Source: Bacillota bacterium
GTDB taxonomy: Bacteria; Bacillota; Clostridia; Lachnospirales; Lachnospiraceae
Length of the DNA stretch: 64,000 nt
Reading direction: 5' to 3'
Assembly: GCA_023415635.1 (NCBI GenBank)
Contig: JAEZJV010000054.1
Span: 48,474-112,473 of the forward strand
The notes beneath the pieces are model-generated. The model was not told the origin of the DNA, ran no database searches, and saw only the letters and a list, made by a program, of their open reading frames with translations. This document shows, one piece after another, positions 52,331 through 61,103 of the stretch (its first letter is position 1; each line of letters begins with the position of its first letter). The position numbers and the translations under genes are program-made.

Positions 52331-53809
52331 TTAATTATCACTCTTTTTAAGTGTAAAGCAAATAGTGGTTCCTACTCCAAAACCACTCTCTGCCCATATT
52401 GTACCGGCATGATCTTCTATAATTTTTTTTGAAATTGCAAGCCCTAAGCCGCTTCCACCCTTTCTGGAATTCCTGGAGGCATCCGCCCGGAAGAAACGGT
52501 CAAAAATAAACGGGATATCGGCCTTGGGAATACCGCTTCCATTGTCCTCAATCTCTACCTGCACATGAGAGCCGACATCTAGCAGCCGTACTTGAAGGAT
52601 GCCCTGACGCTTATCCATGTATTTCACCGAATTGCCCACTATATTATTGATAACACGTTTTAGCTGCTCAGCATCAGCGATAACCTTAATATCCGAATTA
52701 ATATCATTATGATATTGGACCTCTATCTTTTTCATCTCTAAATCCAGACTGATTTCCTCCACACAATCATCAAAATATTCCCGAATATTAATATCCTTAA
52801 AAGTATAAGGAATGGTATTACTGTCAATTTTAGCATAAAAGGAAAGCTCGTCTACCAGTTTTGACATATCCTTTGCTTTACTTAGGATTGTCTGCAGATA
52901 CTTCGCCTGCCTGTCGGGTGTATCTGCCACACCATCCTTCAGACCTTCGGCATAGCCTTGTATGGCAGTTAAAGGGGTCTTTAAGTCGTGTGAGATACTA
53001 CTGATGAGGTCCTTGATATCCTCTTCATATCTTAAGCGGCTGTCAATCCCTTCCTTCAGACGGGCTCGCATATCCTCAAAATCCTCACAAATCTGTCCTA
53101 TCTCGTCACAGGTTACTACCTCCAGCGAGTAATTCAAATCGCCGTCCTTGATACGGTTCATTCCGGCTCTTAAGATGTTCAACGGTCTAAGAATACTTCG
53201 ATAGATCCAGAACATCAGAATAACTGAGGTGAAAATAAGAATTAGAATAAATGCCACAACACTTTGAGCCAGTACTGCTTTTATCTGAGGGAAGAGAGTA
53301 TCCATATCCGTAATTACAAAGACTGTCCCTTCCATCCCATCCGAGAACATAAAATCCTGCGCTTTGATCAGAAATGGAATCTTACCTCCGACGTAAAGTC
53401 CTCCGTCCACTGTGGTATTACTTGATTCATAGCGCTGAAGACTGCTTTTTACATTGTTAAACTGTTCTTTATTACCAATATAGATAAATTCATACCCTTT
53501 CCGCATAACAATAAAAGAGTACTTATTATTGAGCTCCTCATTTAAACGGTCAATATAATCCATATCCTCCAATTTCCTGGGATTCCGCAGTGCTGCAAGC
53601 TTAATCTCGTTGTAGGTTGCCCGTGATAATCGATTCAGGAGCTGCACCGGATTCAATAAAGCCTTTGCCAAATCCGCCTCTACGTCATAAGCCTCCTGAA
53701 AATTATTCATCTGAAAGCTGACAATCGTACACGCTGCTGCCATAAGAAGCAGAATCGGAAGTGCAATCAATATAAAAAATGCTGTAAGAAGCCTATTCTT
53801 AAGTTTCAA
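52331..53809 (-). CDS. Two-component sensor histidine kinase
   Basis: The 492-residue membrane kinase has two transmembrane helices (about 8-32 and 181-204) that flank an extracellular sensor of about 145 residues. HAMP (about 205-255), HisKA with phosphoacceptor His274 (SSISHDLKTPLTAIQGYAEG) and HATPase with N box (VINNIVGNSVKYM), G1 (DNGSGIP) and G2 (GGSGLGLAI) follow. The sensor domain shows no family I can name. It is the first gene of the pair with the OmpR-type regulator. Confidence 0.94.
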   Translation of the reverse strand: MKLKNRLLTAFFILIALPILLLMAAACTIVSFQMNNFQEAYDVEADLAKALLNPVQLLNRLSRATYNEIKLAALRNPRKLEDMDYIDRLNEELNNKYSFIVMRKGYEFIYIGNKEQFNNVKSSLQRYESSNTTVDGGLYVGGKIPFLIKAQDFMFSDGMEGTVFVITDMDTLFPQIKAVLAQSVVAFILILIFTSVILMFWIYRSILRPLNILRAGMNRIKDGDLNYSLEVVTCDEIGQICEDFEDMRARLKEGIDSRLRYEEDIKDLISSISHDLKTPLTAIQGYAEGLKDGVADTPDRQAKYLQTILSKAKDMSKLVDELSFYAKIDSNTIPYTFKDINIREYFDDCVEEISLDLEMKKIEVQYHNDINSDIKVIADAEQLKRVINNIVGNSVKYMDKRQGILQVRLLDVGSHVQVEIEDNGSGIPKADIPFIFDRFFRADASRNSRKGGSGLGLAISKKIIEDHAGTIWAESGFGVGTTICFTLKKSDN

Positions 53810-53979
53810 ATATTCCCACCCAATCTTTTATAAATCGAATAGCTTAAGTATATCATATTATACTAATAAATGTACCACAATTAAGCCCCAGATATCAATA
53901 TTTTGAGTATTATTAAAGATCTCACTCCTTATTCTTATACCAATGAAGAGAAGGAATTTATTATTATGAAAATATATCC

Positions 53980-54022
53980 TAAAAAAAGGGCTGCTGCAAA
54001 TATTGATATTCCACAGCAACCC
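53980..54022 (-). terminator. Intrinsic terminator of metK
   Basis: On the minus strand GGGTTGCTG and CAGCAGCCC pair (one G-T) around a 17-nt loop and are followed by T7. It lies about 35 nt past the metK stop. Confidence 0.85.
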
Positions 54023-54057
54023 AAATCTGATTATTCTATTTTCTATAAGAACCCGGT

Positions 54058-55248
54058 TTAAGCCAAATATTGCTTTAAGGCCTCAGCTTTGTCAGTTCGC
54101 TCCCAGGGCAGATCCAGGTCAAGCCTTCCAAAGTGGCCGTATGCAGCAGTCTGCTTATAAATCGGTTTTCTTAAATCCAGCATCTTGATAATTCCCGCAG
54201 GACGCAGGTCAAAATGCTTACGGATGATTGTTACCAGTTCTTCATCAGACAATTTACCGGTTCCAAAGGTATCCAGCATGATGGAGGTAGGCTCTGCCAC
54301 TCCGATGGCATAGGATACCTGTATCTCAATGCGGTCTGCCAGGCCGGCAGCCACGATGTTCTTTGCAACGTAACGCGCAGCATAGGATGCAGAACGATCT
54401 ACCTTAGTGCAGTCCTTTCCGGAAAAGGCACCGCCGCCGTGTCTTGCATAACCGCCATAGGTATCAACGATAATTTTTCTGCCGGTCAGACCGCTGTCGC
54501 CGTTTGGTCCACCGATGACAAACCGTCCGGTAGGGTTAATGAAGAACTTTGTTTTATTGTCTACGAGCTCCTGAGGAAGGACAGGATCAAGTACGTATTT
54601 CTTTATGTCCTTTCGAAGCTGATCAATGCTTACCATTTCATCATGCTGTGTGGATAATACCACCGCATTCAGATGAAGCGGATTACCCATACTGTCATAT
54701 TCTACGGTGACCTGTGATTTACCGTCTGGACGAAGATAATTAAGCGTACCCTCTTTTCTGATCTTCGTCAGCTGTTTTGTCAATTTGTGTGCAAGGGATA
54801 TCGGATAGGGCATATATTCCTCTGTCTCATTGGTAGCATAGCCAAACATCATACCCTGATCACCTGCTCCGATTTTAGAAAGCTCCTCATCCTCCGTGGT
54901 ATGCTCCTTCACCTCCAACGCTGTATCGACACCCATGGCAATATCCTTGGATTGCTCGTCCAGTGCCACTATCACTCCACAGGTATTCGCATCAAAGCCA
55001 TACTCGGAGCGGTCATAACCGATTTCACGGATGGTATCTCTGACAATTTTCTGTATATCAACATAACCTTCGGTTGTAATCTCACCCATAACCAATACTA
55101 AACCTGTAGTTATCGCTGTTTCGCACGCAACACGGCTCATAGGATCCTGTTCCAATAAAGCATCCAATACAGCATCGGATATCTGATCGCAGATCTTATC
55201 CGGATGACCCTCCGTTACTGATTCTGATGTAAATAATCTTTTTTGCAT
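54058..55248 (-). CDS. metK: S-adenosylmethionine synthetase
   Basis: The 396-residue product starts MQKRLFTSESVTEGHPDKIC. ATP and metal signatures are visible: GHPDKICDQISDAVLD, GAGDQGMMFGYATNET and GGGAFSGKDCTKVDRSASYA. It makes SAM from methionine and ATP in the cytoplasm. GGAGGCT precedes the ATG. It is monocistronic, with an S-box leader upstream and a strong terminator downstream. A TACCGCC/GGCGGTA hairpin lies just before the ribosome binding site. Confidence 0.97.
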   Translation of the reverse strand: MQKRLFTSESVTEGHPDKICDQISDAVLDALLEQDPMSRVACETAITTGLVLVMGEITTEGYVDIQKIVRDTIREIGYDRSEYGFDANTCGVIVALDEQSKDIAMGVDTALEVKEHTTEDEELSKIGAGDQGMMFGYATNETEEYMPYPISLAHKLTKQLTKIRKEGTLNYLRPDGKSQVTVEYDSMGNPLHLNAVVLSTQHDEMVSIDQLRKDIKKYVLDPVLPQELVDNKTKFFINPTGRFVIGGPNGDSGLTGRKIIVDTYGGYARHGGGAFSGKDCTKVDRSASYAARYVAKNIVAAGLADRIEIQVSYAIGVAEPTSIMLDTFGTGKLSDEELVTIIRKHFDLRPAGIIKMLDLRKPIYKQTAAYGHFGRLDLDLPWERTDKAEALKQYLA

Positions 55249-55290
55249 AATAGCCTCCTTTCTACCGCCGGGCGGTAATCAAAATTAGAT

Positions 55291-55438
55291 AAAAAAATAA
55301 GCCCGCAATATACGGACTTGATACCTGGATTAATCAAATCCTCTTATTGTTCGATTACTCGCTCAGGTTGGCACCTTCCATTTCAGGGGTTGCCGTGACT
55401 TCATAGAGCCTTTACTCTCCGTCACTCTGAATAAGAGA
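55291..55438 (-). promoter_or_regulatory. SAM-I (S-box) riboswitch of metK
   Basis: P1 is CTCTTATT/AATAAGAG (55438-55430 with 55348-55341). The core has CAGAGTGACGGAGAG, GGCTCTATGAAGTCACGGCAACC and GGTGCCAACCTGAGCGA, which are the S-box signatures. A terminator (AAGTCCG/CGGGCTT plus T7, 55319-55291) follows. SAM binding should favour termination and shut off metK. Confidence 0.93.
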
Positions 55439-55476
55439 AATATATATTATATTAAATTTACTGGTTTCGTATCACT

Positions 55477-55505
55477 AGAATATAACGAAACCTCATCCTC
55501 GTCAA
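55477..55505 (-). promoter_or_regulatory. Promoter of the metK S-box transcript
   Basis: On the minus strand TTGACG (55505-55500) and TATTCT (55482-55477) are separated by 17 nt. Confidence 0.75.
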
Positions 55506-55654
55506 GTATTTTTTTACAAAACAGGAATATATTTGACTTCTTTCACTAAAATATCTATACTTAATCTAGGGTATATTGTTATATAATTGCGTATTTGAAA
55601 TCAATTTATTCACAACAGGAAGGAGAATATCTGTATCAACAGATAATTCATAGC

Positions 55655-56737
55655 ATGGATAAGACAAAAATATTATTATCACAAGCAGTTCCCGGGATGG
55701 TTATCGCTGCAGATATTTTTACTAAGGATGGGAACCTGATTATAGCAAGAGATACGCCGTTGACTGATAAGAGCATTGCCCGTCTGGAGTTTCATTCCAT
55801 ACTGGAGCTGACCGTCTTCTCTACTCCGGCTTCTCTTTCGATTGATTTCAATGTGCAGAAGGAAACCTATATCGAGAAAATCAAAAAGAGTGAATCCTTT
55901 CATCGTTTCCATAAGGCTTATCAAATCACAGCCAGGACTTTGAAGGATTCCCTGGACGGAGTTTTACAAAGTCAGAAGGAGCTTGATGAGGATAAGCTTT
56001 TGTCTGATACAGAAAGGATACTTAGCCAATGTAATACCAACACAGACCTGCTTCATATGCTCCACTGCATTAGAGAGTATGATGACAGTACCTATGTTCA
56101 TTGTCTTAATGTTTCGCTAATCTGCAATATTATTGGCAGATGGCTTCATTTTACTCCTAGGGAGCTTGAAATCATAACCTTATGTGGATTACTGCATGAT
56201 ATCGGGAAGCTAGCCATCCCCTCGCAGATAATTCTAAAGCCGTCAAAGCTGACTATGGAAGAGTACGATACTATTAAAACCCATACCATACGAGGCTACA
56301 ATCTAATCAAAAATCAAAATATTGATACCCGGATTAAGTATGCGGCATTGATGCACCATGAGCGATGTGACGGCTCCGGATACCCTTACGGCTTCCATAG
56401 TGATCAGATTGATTCCTTCGCAAAGCTGGTAGCAATTGCCGATGTTTATGATGCCATGACCTGCTGCCGGGTATATCGAGGATCCTTATGCCCCTTTGAG
56501 GTTATATCCATCTTTGAAGCAGAGGGTTATACCAAGTATGATCCAAAGTATATCATGACTTTTATGGAAGGCATCGCCGAGACCTATATCAATAATACCG
56601 TAAAGCTGAGCAATGAAATGATTGGAGAAATAGTATTGATTAATAAGATGAATTTATCCAGACCGGTGGTAAAGGTCCGGAATCAATTTATAGACTTATC
56701 GAAAAATAAGGATATACTTATCAAGGCCTTTGTATAA
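55655..56737 (+). CDS. HD-GYP domain phosphodiesterase (second copy)
   Basis: The 360-residue product aligns end to end with the HD-GYP protein at 31213-32286: QAVPGMVIAADIFTKDGNLI matches its N-terminal module. CGLLHDIGKLAIPSQII, KTHTIRGYNLI and HHERCDGSGYPYGF give the HD and GYP motifs. It should hydrolyse cyclic di-GMP or a related dinucleotide. The ATG at 55655 is chosen because it matches the paralogue's start. A good AAGGAG lies at about 55618-55624, before a CTG at 55631, so a non-ATG start 24 nt upstream is possible. A terminator follows. Confidence 0.88.
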   Translation: MDKTKILLSQAVPGMVIAADIFTKDGNLIIARDTPLTDKSIARLEFHSILELTVFSTPASLSIDFNVQKETYIEKIKKSESFHRFHKAYQITARTLKDSLDGVLQSQKELDEDKLLSDTERILSQCNTNTDLLHMLHCIREYDDSTYVHCLNVSLICNIIGRWLHFTPRELEIITLCGLLHDIGKLAIPSQIILKPSKLTMEEYDTIKTHTIRGYNLIKNQNIDTRIKYAALMHHERCDGSGYPYGFHSDQIDSFAKLVAIADVYDAMTCCRVYRGSLCPFEVISIFEAEGYTKYDPKYIMTFMEGIAETYINNTVKLSNEMIGEIVLINKMNLSRPVVKVRNQFIDLSKNKDILIKAFV

Positions 56738-56746
56738 AATTATAAT

Positions 56747-56786
56747 AAGGGTTGGGGAAATGTAAAACATATCCCAACCCTTTTCC
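56747..56786 (+). terminator. Intrinsic terminator of the second HD-GYP gene
   Basis: AAGGGTTGGG and CCCAACCCTT form a 10-bp stem followed by TTCCTTACT, 10 nt past the stop. Its reverse could also serve murA. Confidence 0.75.
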
Positions 56787-56835
56787 TTACTAAAAAATTA
56801 CTATAAAGCTAATCCGCCTTACGTCTTATTATTAA

Positions 56836-58134
56836 TCAGCTAACCTTCAGCTTAAATTTCTTAATTGCCTTCATATCTGTGGAATCTACTTTTACCATGG
56901 CAGCACCCAGCTGCTGCATCTTACTTTCAAATTTCTCATAGCCGCGTTCTATAAACTCTATATTTTCAACAATAGTATAACCGTCTGCCATCAAGCCTGC
57001 CATAACGAGAGCAACACCACCGCGAAGATCCGGTGCACAGACACTAGCCCCAGTCAATCTTTCCACACCCTCAATGATAGCCGTATTACCTTCAACCTTT
57101 ATACTGGCTCCCATTCTTGTCAGCTCATCAACATATTTGAAACGATTCTCAAAAATACTTTCTGTTACTATACTGGTCCCTTTCGAAGTTGCTAACAGAG
57201 TCGTCATCTGTGGCTGCATATCTGTCAGAAACCCCGGATAAACCAAGGTTTTGACATGAGAATTACCGAGGCGTTTATCTGCCCTAACACGAACCATATC
57301 ATCAAACTCTTCAACCGTTGCTCCGATTTCTATCAGCTTCGCCGTAAATGCTTCCAGATGCTTCGGAATAACATTCTTAATCAGTATATCACCCTTCGTT
57401 GCCGCTGCTGCAAACATGAAGGTCCCTGCTTCGATTTGATCGGGTATAATGGAATATTCGCTTCCATGAAGCTTTGGCACACCCTTAATACGGATTACAT
57501 CCGTCCCTGCACCCTTAATATTCGCTCCCATGCTATTCAAAAAGTTTGCAACATCAACAACATGAGGCTCCTTGGAGGAATTTTCAAGAATAGTCATACC
57601 CTCTGCGAGGCAGGATGCCAGCATTACATTAATCGTAGCTCCGACACTGGAACAATCGAAGTAGATATGTGCACCCTTCAATTCTTCTGCGTCTGCACAG
57701 ATTAAGCCATGCTCTATCTTCACCTCGGCACCGAGAGCTTCAAAACCCTTAATATGCTGGTCAATGGGTCTGCTTCCGATATTGCAGCCTCCGGGAAGAG
57801 CAACCTTGCCGCCTTTATACTTTCCTAATAACGCTCCTATTAGATAATAAGATGCCCGTATTTTTCTTACATAGTCAAAATCCACATTTACTGTATTAAT
57901 TTTGCTTCCGTTAATCTTAATTGTATTAGAGTTAATACGTTCTACCTTGGCCCCAATATCCTCTATCGCATGTAACAGAACATCTATATCTCTAATATCC
58001 GGCACATTTTCTATTTTAACAGTCTCATCGGTCATAATCGCTCCTGCAATGATACCCAATGCTGCGTTTTTATACCCACTGATTGTTACCTCTCCAACAA
58101 GCGGCTTTCCGCCCTTTATAATATACTGTTCCAT
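56836..58134 (-). CDS. murA: UDP-N-acetylglucosamine 1-carboxyvinyltransferase
   Basis: The 432-residue product MEQYIIKGGKPLVGEVTISG transfers enolpyruvate from PEP to UDP-GlcNAc, the first committed step of peptidoglycan synthesis. The substrate Lys-Asn pair is in GYKNAALGI and the catalytic Cys117 in LPGGCNIGSRPIDQHI, which predicts fosfomycin binding. DLRGGVALVMAGL marks the C-terminal part. GAGGTG precedes the ATG at 58134. It has its own promoter and appears monocistronic; low-GC Firmicutes often carry a second murA elsewhere. Confidence 0.95.
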   Translation of the reverse strand: MEQYIIKGGKPLVGEVTISGYKNAALGIIAGAIMTDETVKIENVPDIRDIDVLLHAIEDIGAKVERINSNTIKINGSKINTVNVDFDYVRKIRASYYLIGALLGKYKGGKVALPGGCNIGSRPIDQHIKGFEALGAEVKIEHGLICADAEELKGAHIYFDCSSVGATINVMLASCLAEGMTILENSSKEPHVVDVANFLNSMGANIKGAGTDVIRIKGVPKLHGSEYSIIPDQIEAGTFMFAAAATKGDILIKNVIPKHLEAFTAKLIEIGATVEEFDDMVRVRADKRLGNSHVKTLVYPGFLTDMQPQMTTLLATSKGTSIVTESIFENRFKYVDELTRMGASIKVEGNTAIIEGVERLTGASVCAPDLRGGVALVMAGLMADGYTIVENIEFIERGYEKFESKMQQLGAAMVKVDSTDMKAIKKFKLKVS

Positions 58135-58222
58135 CGTACACCTCAATTTAATCGAACTTAAGTTTGTTCAAAATGCATATAAAATAAGTTAAGATTTTGT
58201 TAAATTTTTCTTTGCCAATTAG

Positions 58223-58250
58223 ATTATACCACAAAGTATTGTTTTGTAAA
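58223..58250 (-). promoter_or_regulatory. Promoter of murA
   Basis: On the minus strand TTTACA (58250-58245) and TATAAT (58228-58223) are separated by 16 nt. Confidence 0.75.
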
Positions 58251-58479
58251 TTATTTTTTACAAAATACCAATTCAATAATACTTTAGTACATGGTGAAAT
58301 AATCCGATAGTATAAATGCATTGACCTGATTAGGAAGCATTTTACTATTATTTTTAGCCATAAAACCTGAAATATGCGCTAAGTCACAAAATGTCTGTGG
58401 AAATATGTATAAAATAATACTTTTTTCACTTAAAAAAACAAAAATTTGCATATAATCCCCTGATTCTTTGGCTTCAAGG

Positions 58480-58507
58480 TTGCAGTTTAGTTAGTTTATG
58501 CTATAAT
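58480..58507 (+). promoter_or_regulatory. Promoter of the Ig-like small protein gene
   Basis: TTGCAG (58480-58485) and TATAAT (58502-58507) are separated by 16 nt. The 58251-58479 stretch between the divergent promoters is AT-rich and shows nothing else. Confidence 0.75.
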
Positions 58508-58576
58508 GTATTTGATAGAAAGGGATCCATCAATATAATACTAATTTACTATGTAAATTAATGGAGAATATTATTT

Positions 58577-58918
58577 ATGGCCAATCATTATATAACAATT
58601 GAATCAGTGAAGGGTGGCGTAAATACTCGCGTCAAGCAAAATCTGAAATTCAAGACAGGCAGCTTTGTTTGGAGAATCAAGTTCACAGCACCGCTCAACC
58701 CTGCTACGGTTAATAATCGTAATCTGTATGTGACCTCTATGAATCAGACTCCGCTTCCCACCAATATACGGTATGATTCCGTGGATAATTGTATTGAGAT
58801 CGAACCACTTGCTCCCTATGTGAAGAATGAATCCTATCTGCTGCATGTTACCACCAATGTGAAGTCTAAACGCGGGCAGAAGCTACCCAACGAAATTACC
58901 ATTCAATTTAAGGTGTAA
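58577..58918 (+). CDS. Single Ig-like (SbsA-type) domain protein, unknown function
   Basis: The 113-residue product has no signal peptide or membrane helix. Its whole length reads as one SbsA/Big_5-type Ig-like domain: WRIKFTAPLNPATVNNRNLY, TSMNQTPLPTNIRYDSVDNC, LAPYVKNESYLLHVTTNVKS and a final NEITIQFKV. Such domains normally occur in exported surface proteins, so a free cytoplasmic copy is unusual. AATGGAGAATATT precedes the ATG. It overlaps the convergent TPR/AAA gene by 11 bp. Confidence 0.75.
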   Translation: MANHYITIESVKGGVNTRVKQNLKFKTGSFVWRIKFTAPLNPATVNNRNLYVTSMNQTPLPTNIRYDSVDNCIEIEPLAPYVKNESYLLHVTTNVKSKRGQKLPNEITIQFKV

Positions 58919-60773
58919 TCGAAAAGTCTTCCGGAAGCACTGTAAGCACGTCTACGTCTTGAAGTCTGCCCTGAGAAGCTAACATTGCCAGCTTCTTACC
59001 TGTTCTTATATCTGCTGCATTCATTACTCTCTGCATCAGAACAGAAATCTGTTCAAGATACCTATGCGGTTCTGATTGCTTCATAATCTGTTTCATCTTT
59101 TGTTGTAAAATCATATCTGCCTTAGGGGTCAAGCGATAATCCTGCTGTTTTAAACAAGCATACGCAAAGCCTATCAAGTCGTCCTGTGAATATTGGGGCA
59201 AATGGATTCTGTTCTTGAATAAATCCATCAGCCTTGGACACTCTCTGAACAATTTATTTATATTCTTTTTATTCTCTTCAAATATAACTGCAATATCCCC
59301 TTTTAAACTATTGCATAATTCCAGTATGCTGTCTATCGTCTGACGATTCAGCTCGCTTGCATTTTCAACAATCAGGCAGCAATCCCTGAGTGTATCCTTC
59401 CTGGACATAAGATCCATACCAATCAGTTTTTCTGCTTTAATTTTTGCAATTTTCGAGGATTTCAATTTTGCTGTCTTATATAAGAATAAAGTAATATCCT
59501 TAGCAAGTACCGTCTTGCCCGAACCGGTAGTACCTGTGATAATCATCTGTACTGTCTTCGTATGCTCGTCTAGAATTACCTCAAGACTCTTCACCAGCTG
59601 TTTCTTCACAGTTTTTACGTGAAGGAAATTACCGAATACCTCCTCCGGAAGAAAATCGTATTGTTTGGCAATCAACGAAAGCTTTTTATCGTCCTCATCC
59701 ATCTCCTCTTCTTCCAGCAGATTGTAAAGCGCATGCTCTACCTCCTGCTCAGCGATTTCCCGCTCCGACCATTGAGGAGCGGCCTGATTGTCCTCCATAC
59801 AGTTCTCTGTTGCTATTGCAGCTTCTGGTATCGTCTCCATATCACTTTCAGACAAGATATATTCGTCCTTTTTCGCAGCATCCTCCGTTTCGATCCGAAC
59901 GGTGCTATCCTCTTCTTCGTAGTCCAGCTTTTCTTCTCCGGTCACCTCTTCCTCGCACCCGTCTTCTGTCATAATCTCTAAGATATCCTGCTTTAAGCTG
60001 TCTTCAAAATCTGTTGTCTCCTCCTGGATGGAAAAATCCGCTTGATGATAGTCCTCTGCTTCCTGTCTGTCAGCTTCGCTGTCTTCCCTGTTCGGCATGT
60101 CCTTCTCTTCTTCCGCCGATAGGCCTTCTGTTACCGCAGAGGTCCTCATCGAGTCCTCCATGGTACGGCGTCTTAATTCCTCTATAATCTTCTCCTTATC
60201 CGTTTCTCCCGAGAAATAGGAACGAAGTATTTTTGCTTTTTCTACGTAGACCCCTTCACCGAACCACAGAATGATGTCGGAGCATTCTTTAATACATTCC
60301 TCTTCCATACCTGCTTTGTAATAAGTTTTAGCTAATTCATAAGCCCATTTCTCCAGATATTCCGTCTGCTTTAAGGTCTGCAGTGTATCAATCAGCACCT
60401 CGTAGGGGGCACTCTTCAGCTTATCAATCTTATACTGGAATATGTATTTATAAAAGTCCTTTGGCGCTATCTTCTGATATTCGTTAAGATAATGCTGCGC
60501 CTCCTCCACATTGTTATTCTCAATAGAAACCTCTATCAGCTGGAACAGGGACTTTCTTGATTTCGCTTTTTCGTATATTTTAAGAAGCAGCTTTTCTGCT
60601 TCCTCATATCTTTCGTTTTGTGCATAAACCTCCGCAATCAGGCTAAGGTCTGACACGATCTTAATTTTTCTGGTATCCATTGTATCGAGAATTTGTAAAG
60701 CTGCCTTTATATTACCTTCTTCCATGCGCCTTCTCATCTCTTCTATCTTTACAATGTTATCGTAGCTTCCCAT
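58908..60773 (-). CDS. TPR/acidic-linker/AAA-type ATPase protein, unknown function
   Basis: The 621-residue cytoplasmic product has helical TPR-like repeats (about 1-190; EVYAQNERYEEAEKLLLKIY), a very acidic linker (about 205-370) and a C-terminal AAA-like module. Walker A is GTTGSGKT (414-421). The expected Walker B Asp-Glu is replaced by Glu470-Asn471 in CCLIVENASEL, so hydrolysis may be lost or altered. A winged or helical lid follows (YSQDDLIGFAYACLKQQDYR). SpoVK/CbbX-type AAA proteins are the nearest fold I recognise. AAAGGAGG precedes the ATG at 60773. Confidence 0.75.
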   Translation of the reverse strand: MGSYDNIVKIEEMRRRMEEGNIKAALQILDTMDTRKIKIVSDLSLIAEVYAQNERYEEAEKLLLKIYEKAKSRKSLFQLIEVSIENNNVEEAQHYLNEYQKIAPKDFYKYIFQYKIDKLKSAPYEVLIDTLQTLKQTEYLEKWAYELAKTYYKAGMEEECIKECSDIILWFGEGVYVEKAKILRSYFSGETDKEKIIEELRRRTMEDSMRTSAVTEGLSAEEEKDMPNREDSEADRQEAEDYHQADFSIQEETTDFEDSLKQDILEIMTEDGCEEEVTGEEKLDYEEEDSTVRIETEDAAKKDEYILSESDMETIPEAAIATENCMEDNQAAPQWSEREIAEQEVEHALYNLLEEEEMDEDDKKLSLIAKQYDFLPEEVFGNFLHVKTVKKQLVKSLEVILDEHTKTVQMIITGTTGSGKTVLAKDITLFLYKTAKLKSSKIAKIKAEKLIGMDLMSRKDTLRDCCLIVENASELNRQTIDSILELCNSLKGDIAVIFEENKKNINKLFRECPRLMDLFKNRIHLPQYSQDDLIGFAYACLKQQDYRLTPKADMILQQKMKQIMKQSEPHRYLEQISVLMQRVMNAADIRTGKKLAMLASQGRLQDVDVLTVLPEDFSITP

Positions 60774-60888
60774 GTTACAACCTCCTTTGTACAACTTACA
60801 TTTATACTACCATTTGTCCCAAGATTAGACAAGTATAAAGCACTGGAAGAAACAAAATTTACATACAATTTCTTCTATTTTGCAATAT

Positions 60889-60926
60889 AAAAGTTGCCTT
60901 AAGCAATTTCCTTAAGGCAACTTTTT
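60889..60926 (-). terminator. Strong terminator of the small transcript at 60.9-61.1 kb
   Basis: AAGTTGCCTTAAG and CTTAAGGCAACTT form a 13-bp stem with a 7-nt loop and U-rich flanks on both sides. It may also stop read-through from the cNMP-domain gene. Confidence 0.85.
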
Positions 60927-61068
60927 GTGTACCATATATTTTAATCTGCTTCCTTCGTAAGAAAGCTGTCATTCGCTCTGTTATCAGCTTTCCCTAAGCT
61001 TTCTATCCATCCTGTACAATGGTATCACCCCCTGATAGACTGGTGTAACTTTATATTGATTTTTATGT
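60927..61068 (-). ncRNA. Orphan small transcript: structured RNA or tiny-peptide gene
   Basis: A perfect promoter upstream and the terminator at 60889-60926 frame a transcript of about 180 nt. It holds TATCA-GGGGG-TGATA (about 61039-61025), CCAT/ATGG, and GAAAGCTG/CAGCTTTC (60992-60985 with 60968-60961). The G-rich loop reads AGGGGGTGAT, like a Shine-Dalgarno, and is followed by a TTG opening an 11-codon frame (61019-60984, LYRMDRKLRES). A second frame shifted by one continues for about 20 codons (ESLGKADNRANDSFLTKEAD). I do not recognise the RNA family. Confidence 0.45.
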
Positions 61069-61074
61069 AATCCT

Positions 61075-61103
61075 ATTATAAAGCCAGGCTATGGATTTGT
61101 CAA
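61075..61103 (-). promoter_or_regulatory. Consensus sigmaA promoter of the orphan small transcript
   Basis: On the minus strand TTGACA (61103-61098) and TATAAT (61080-61075) are separated by exactly 17 nt. Confidence 0.85.
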
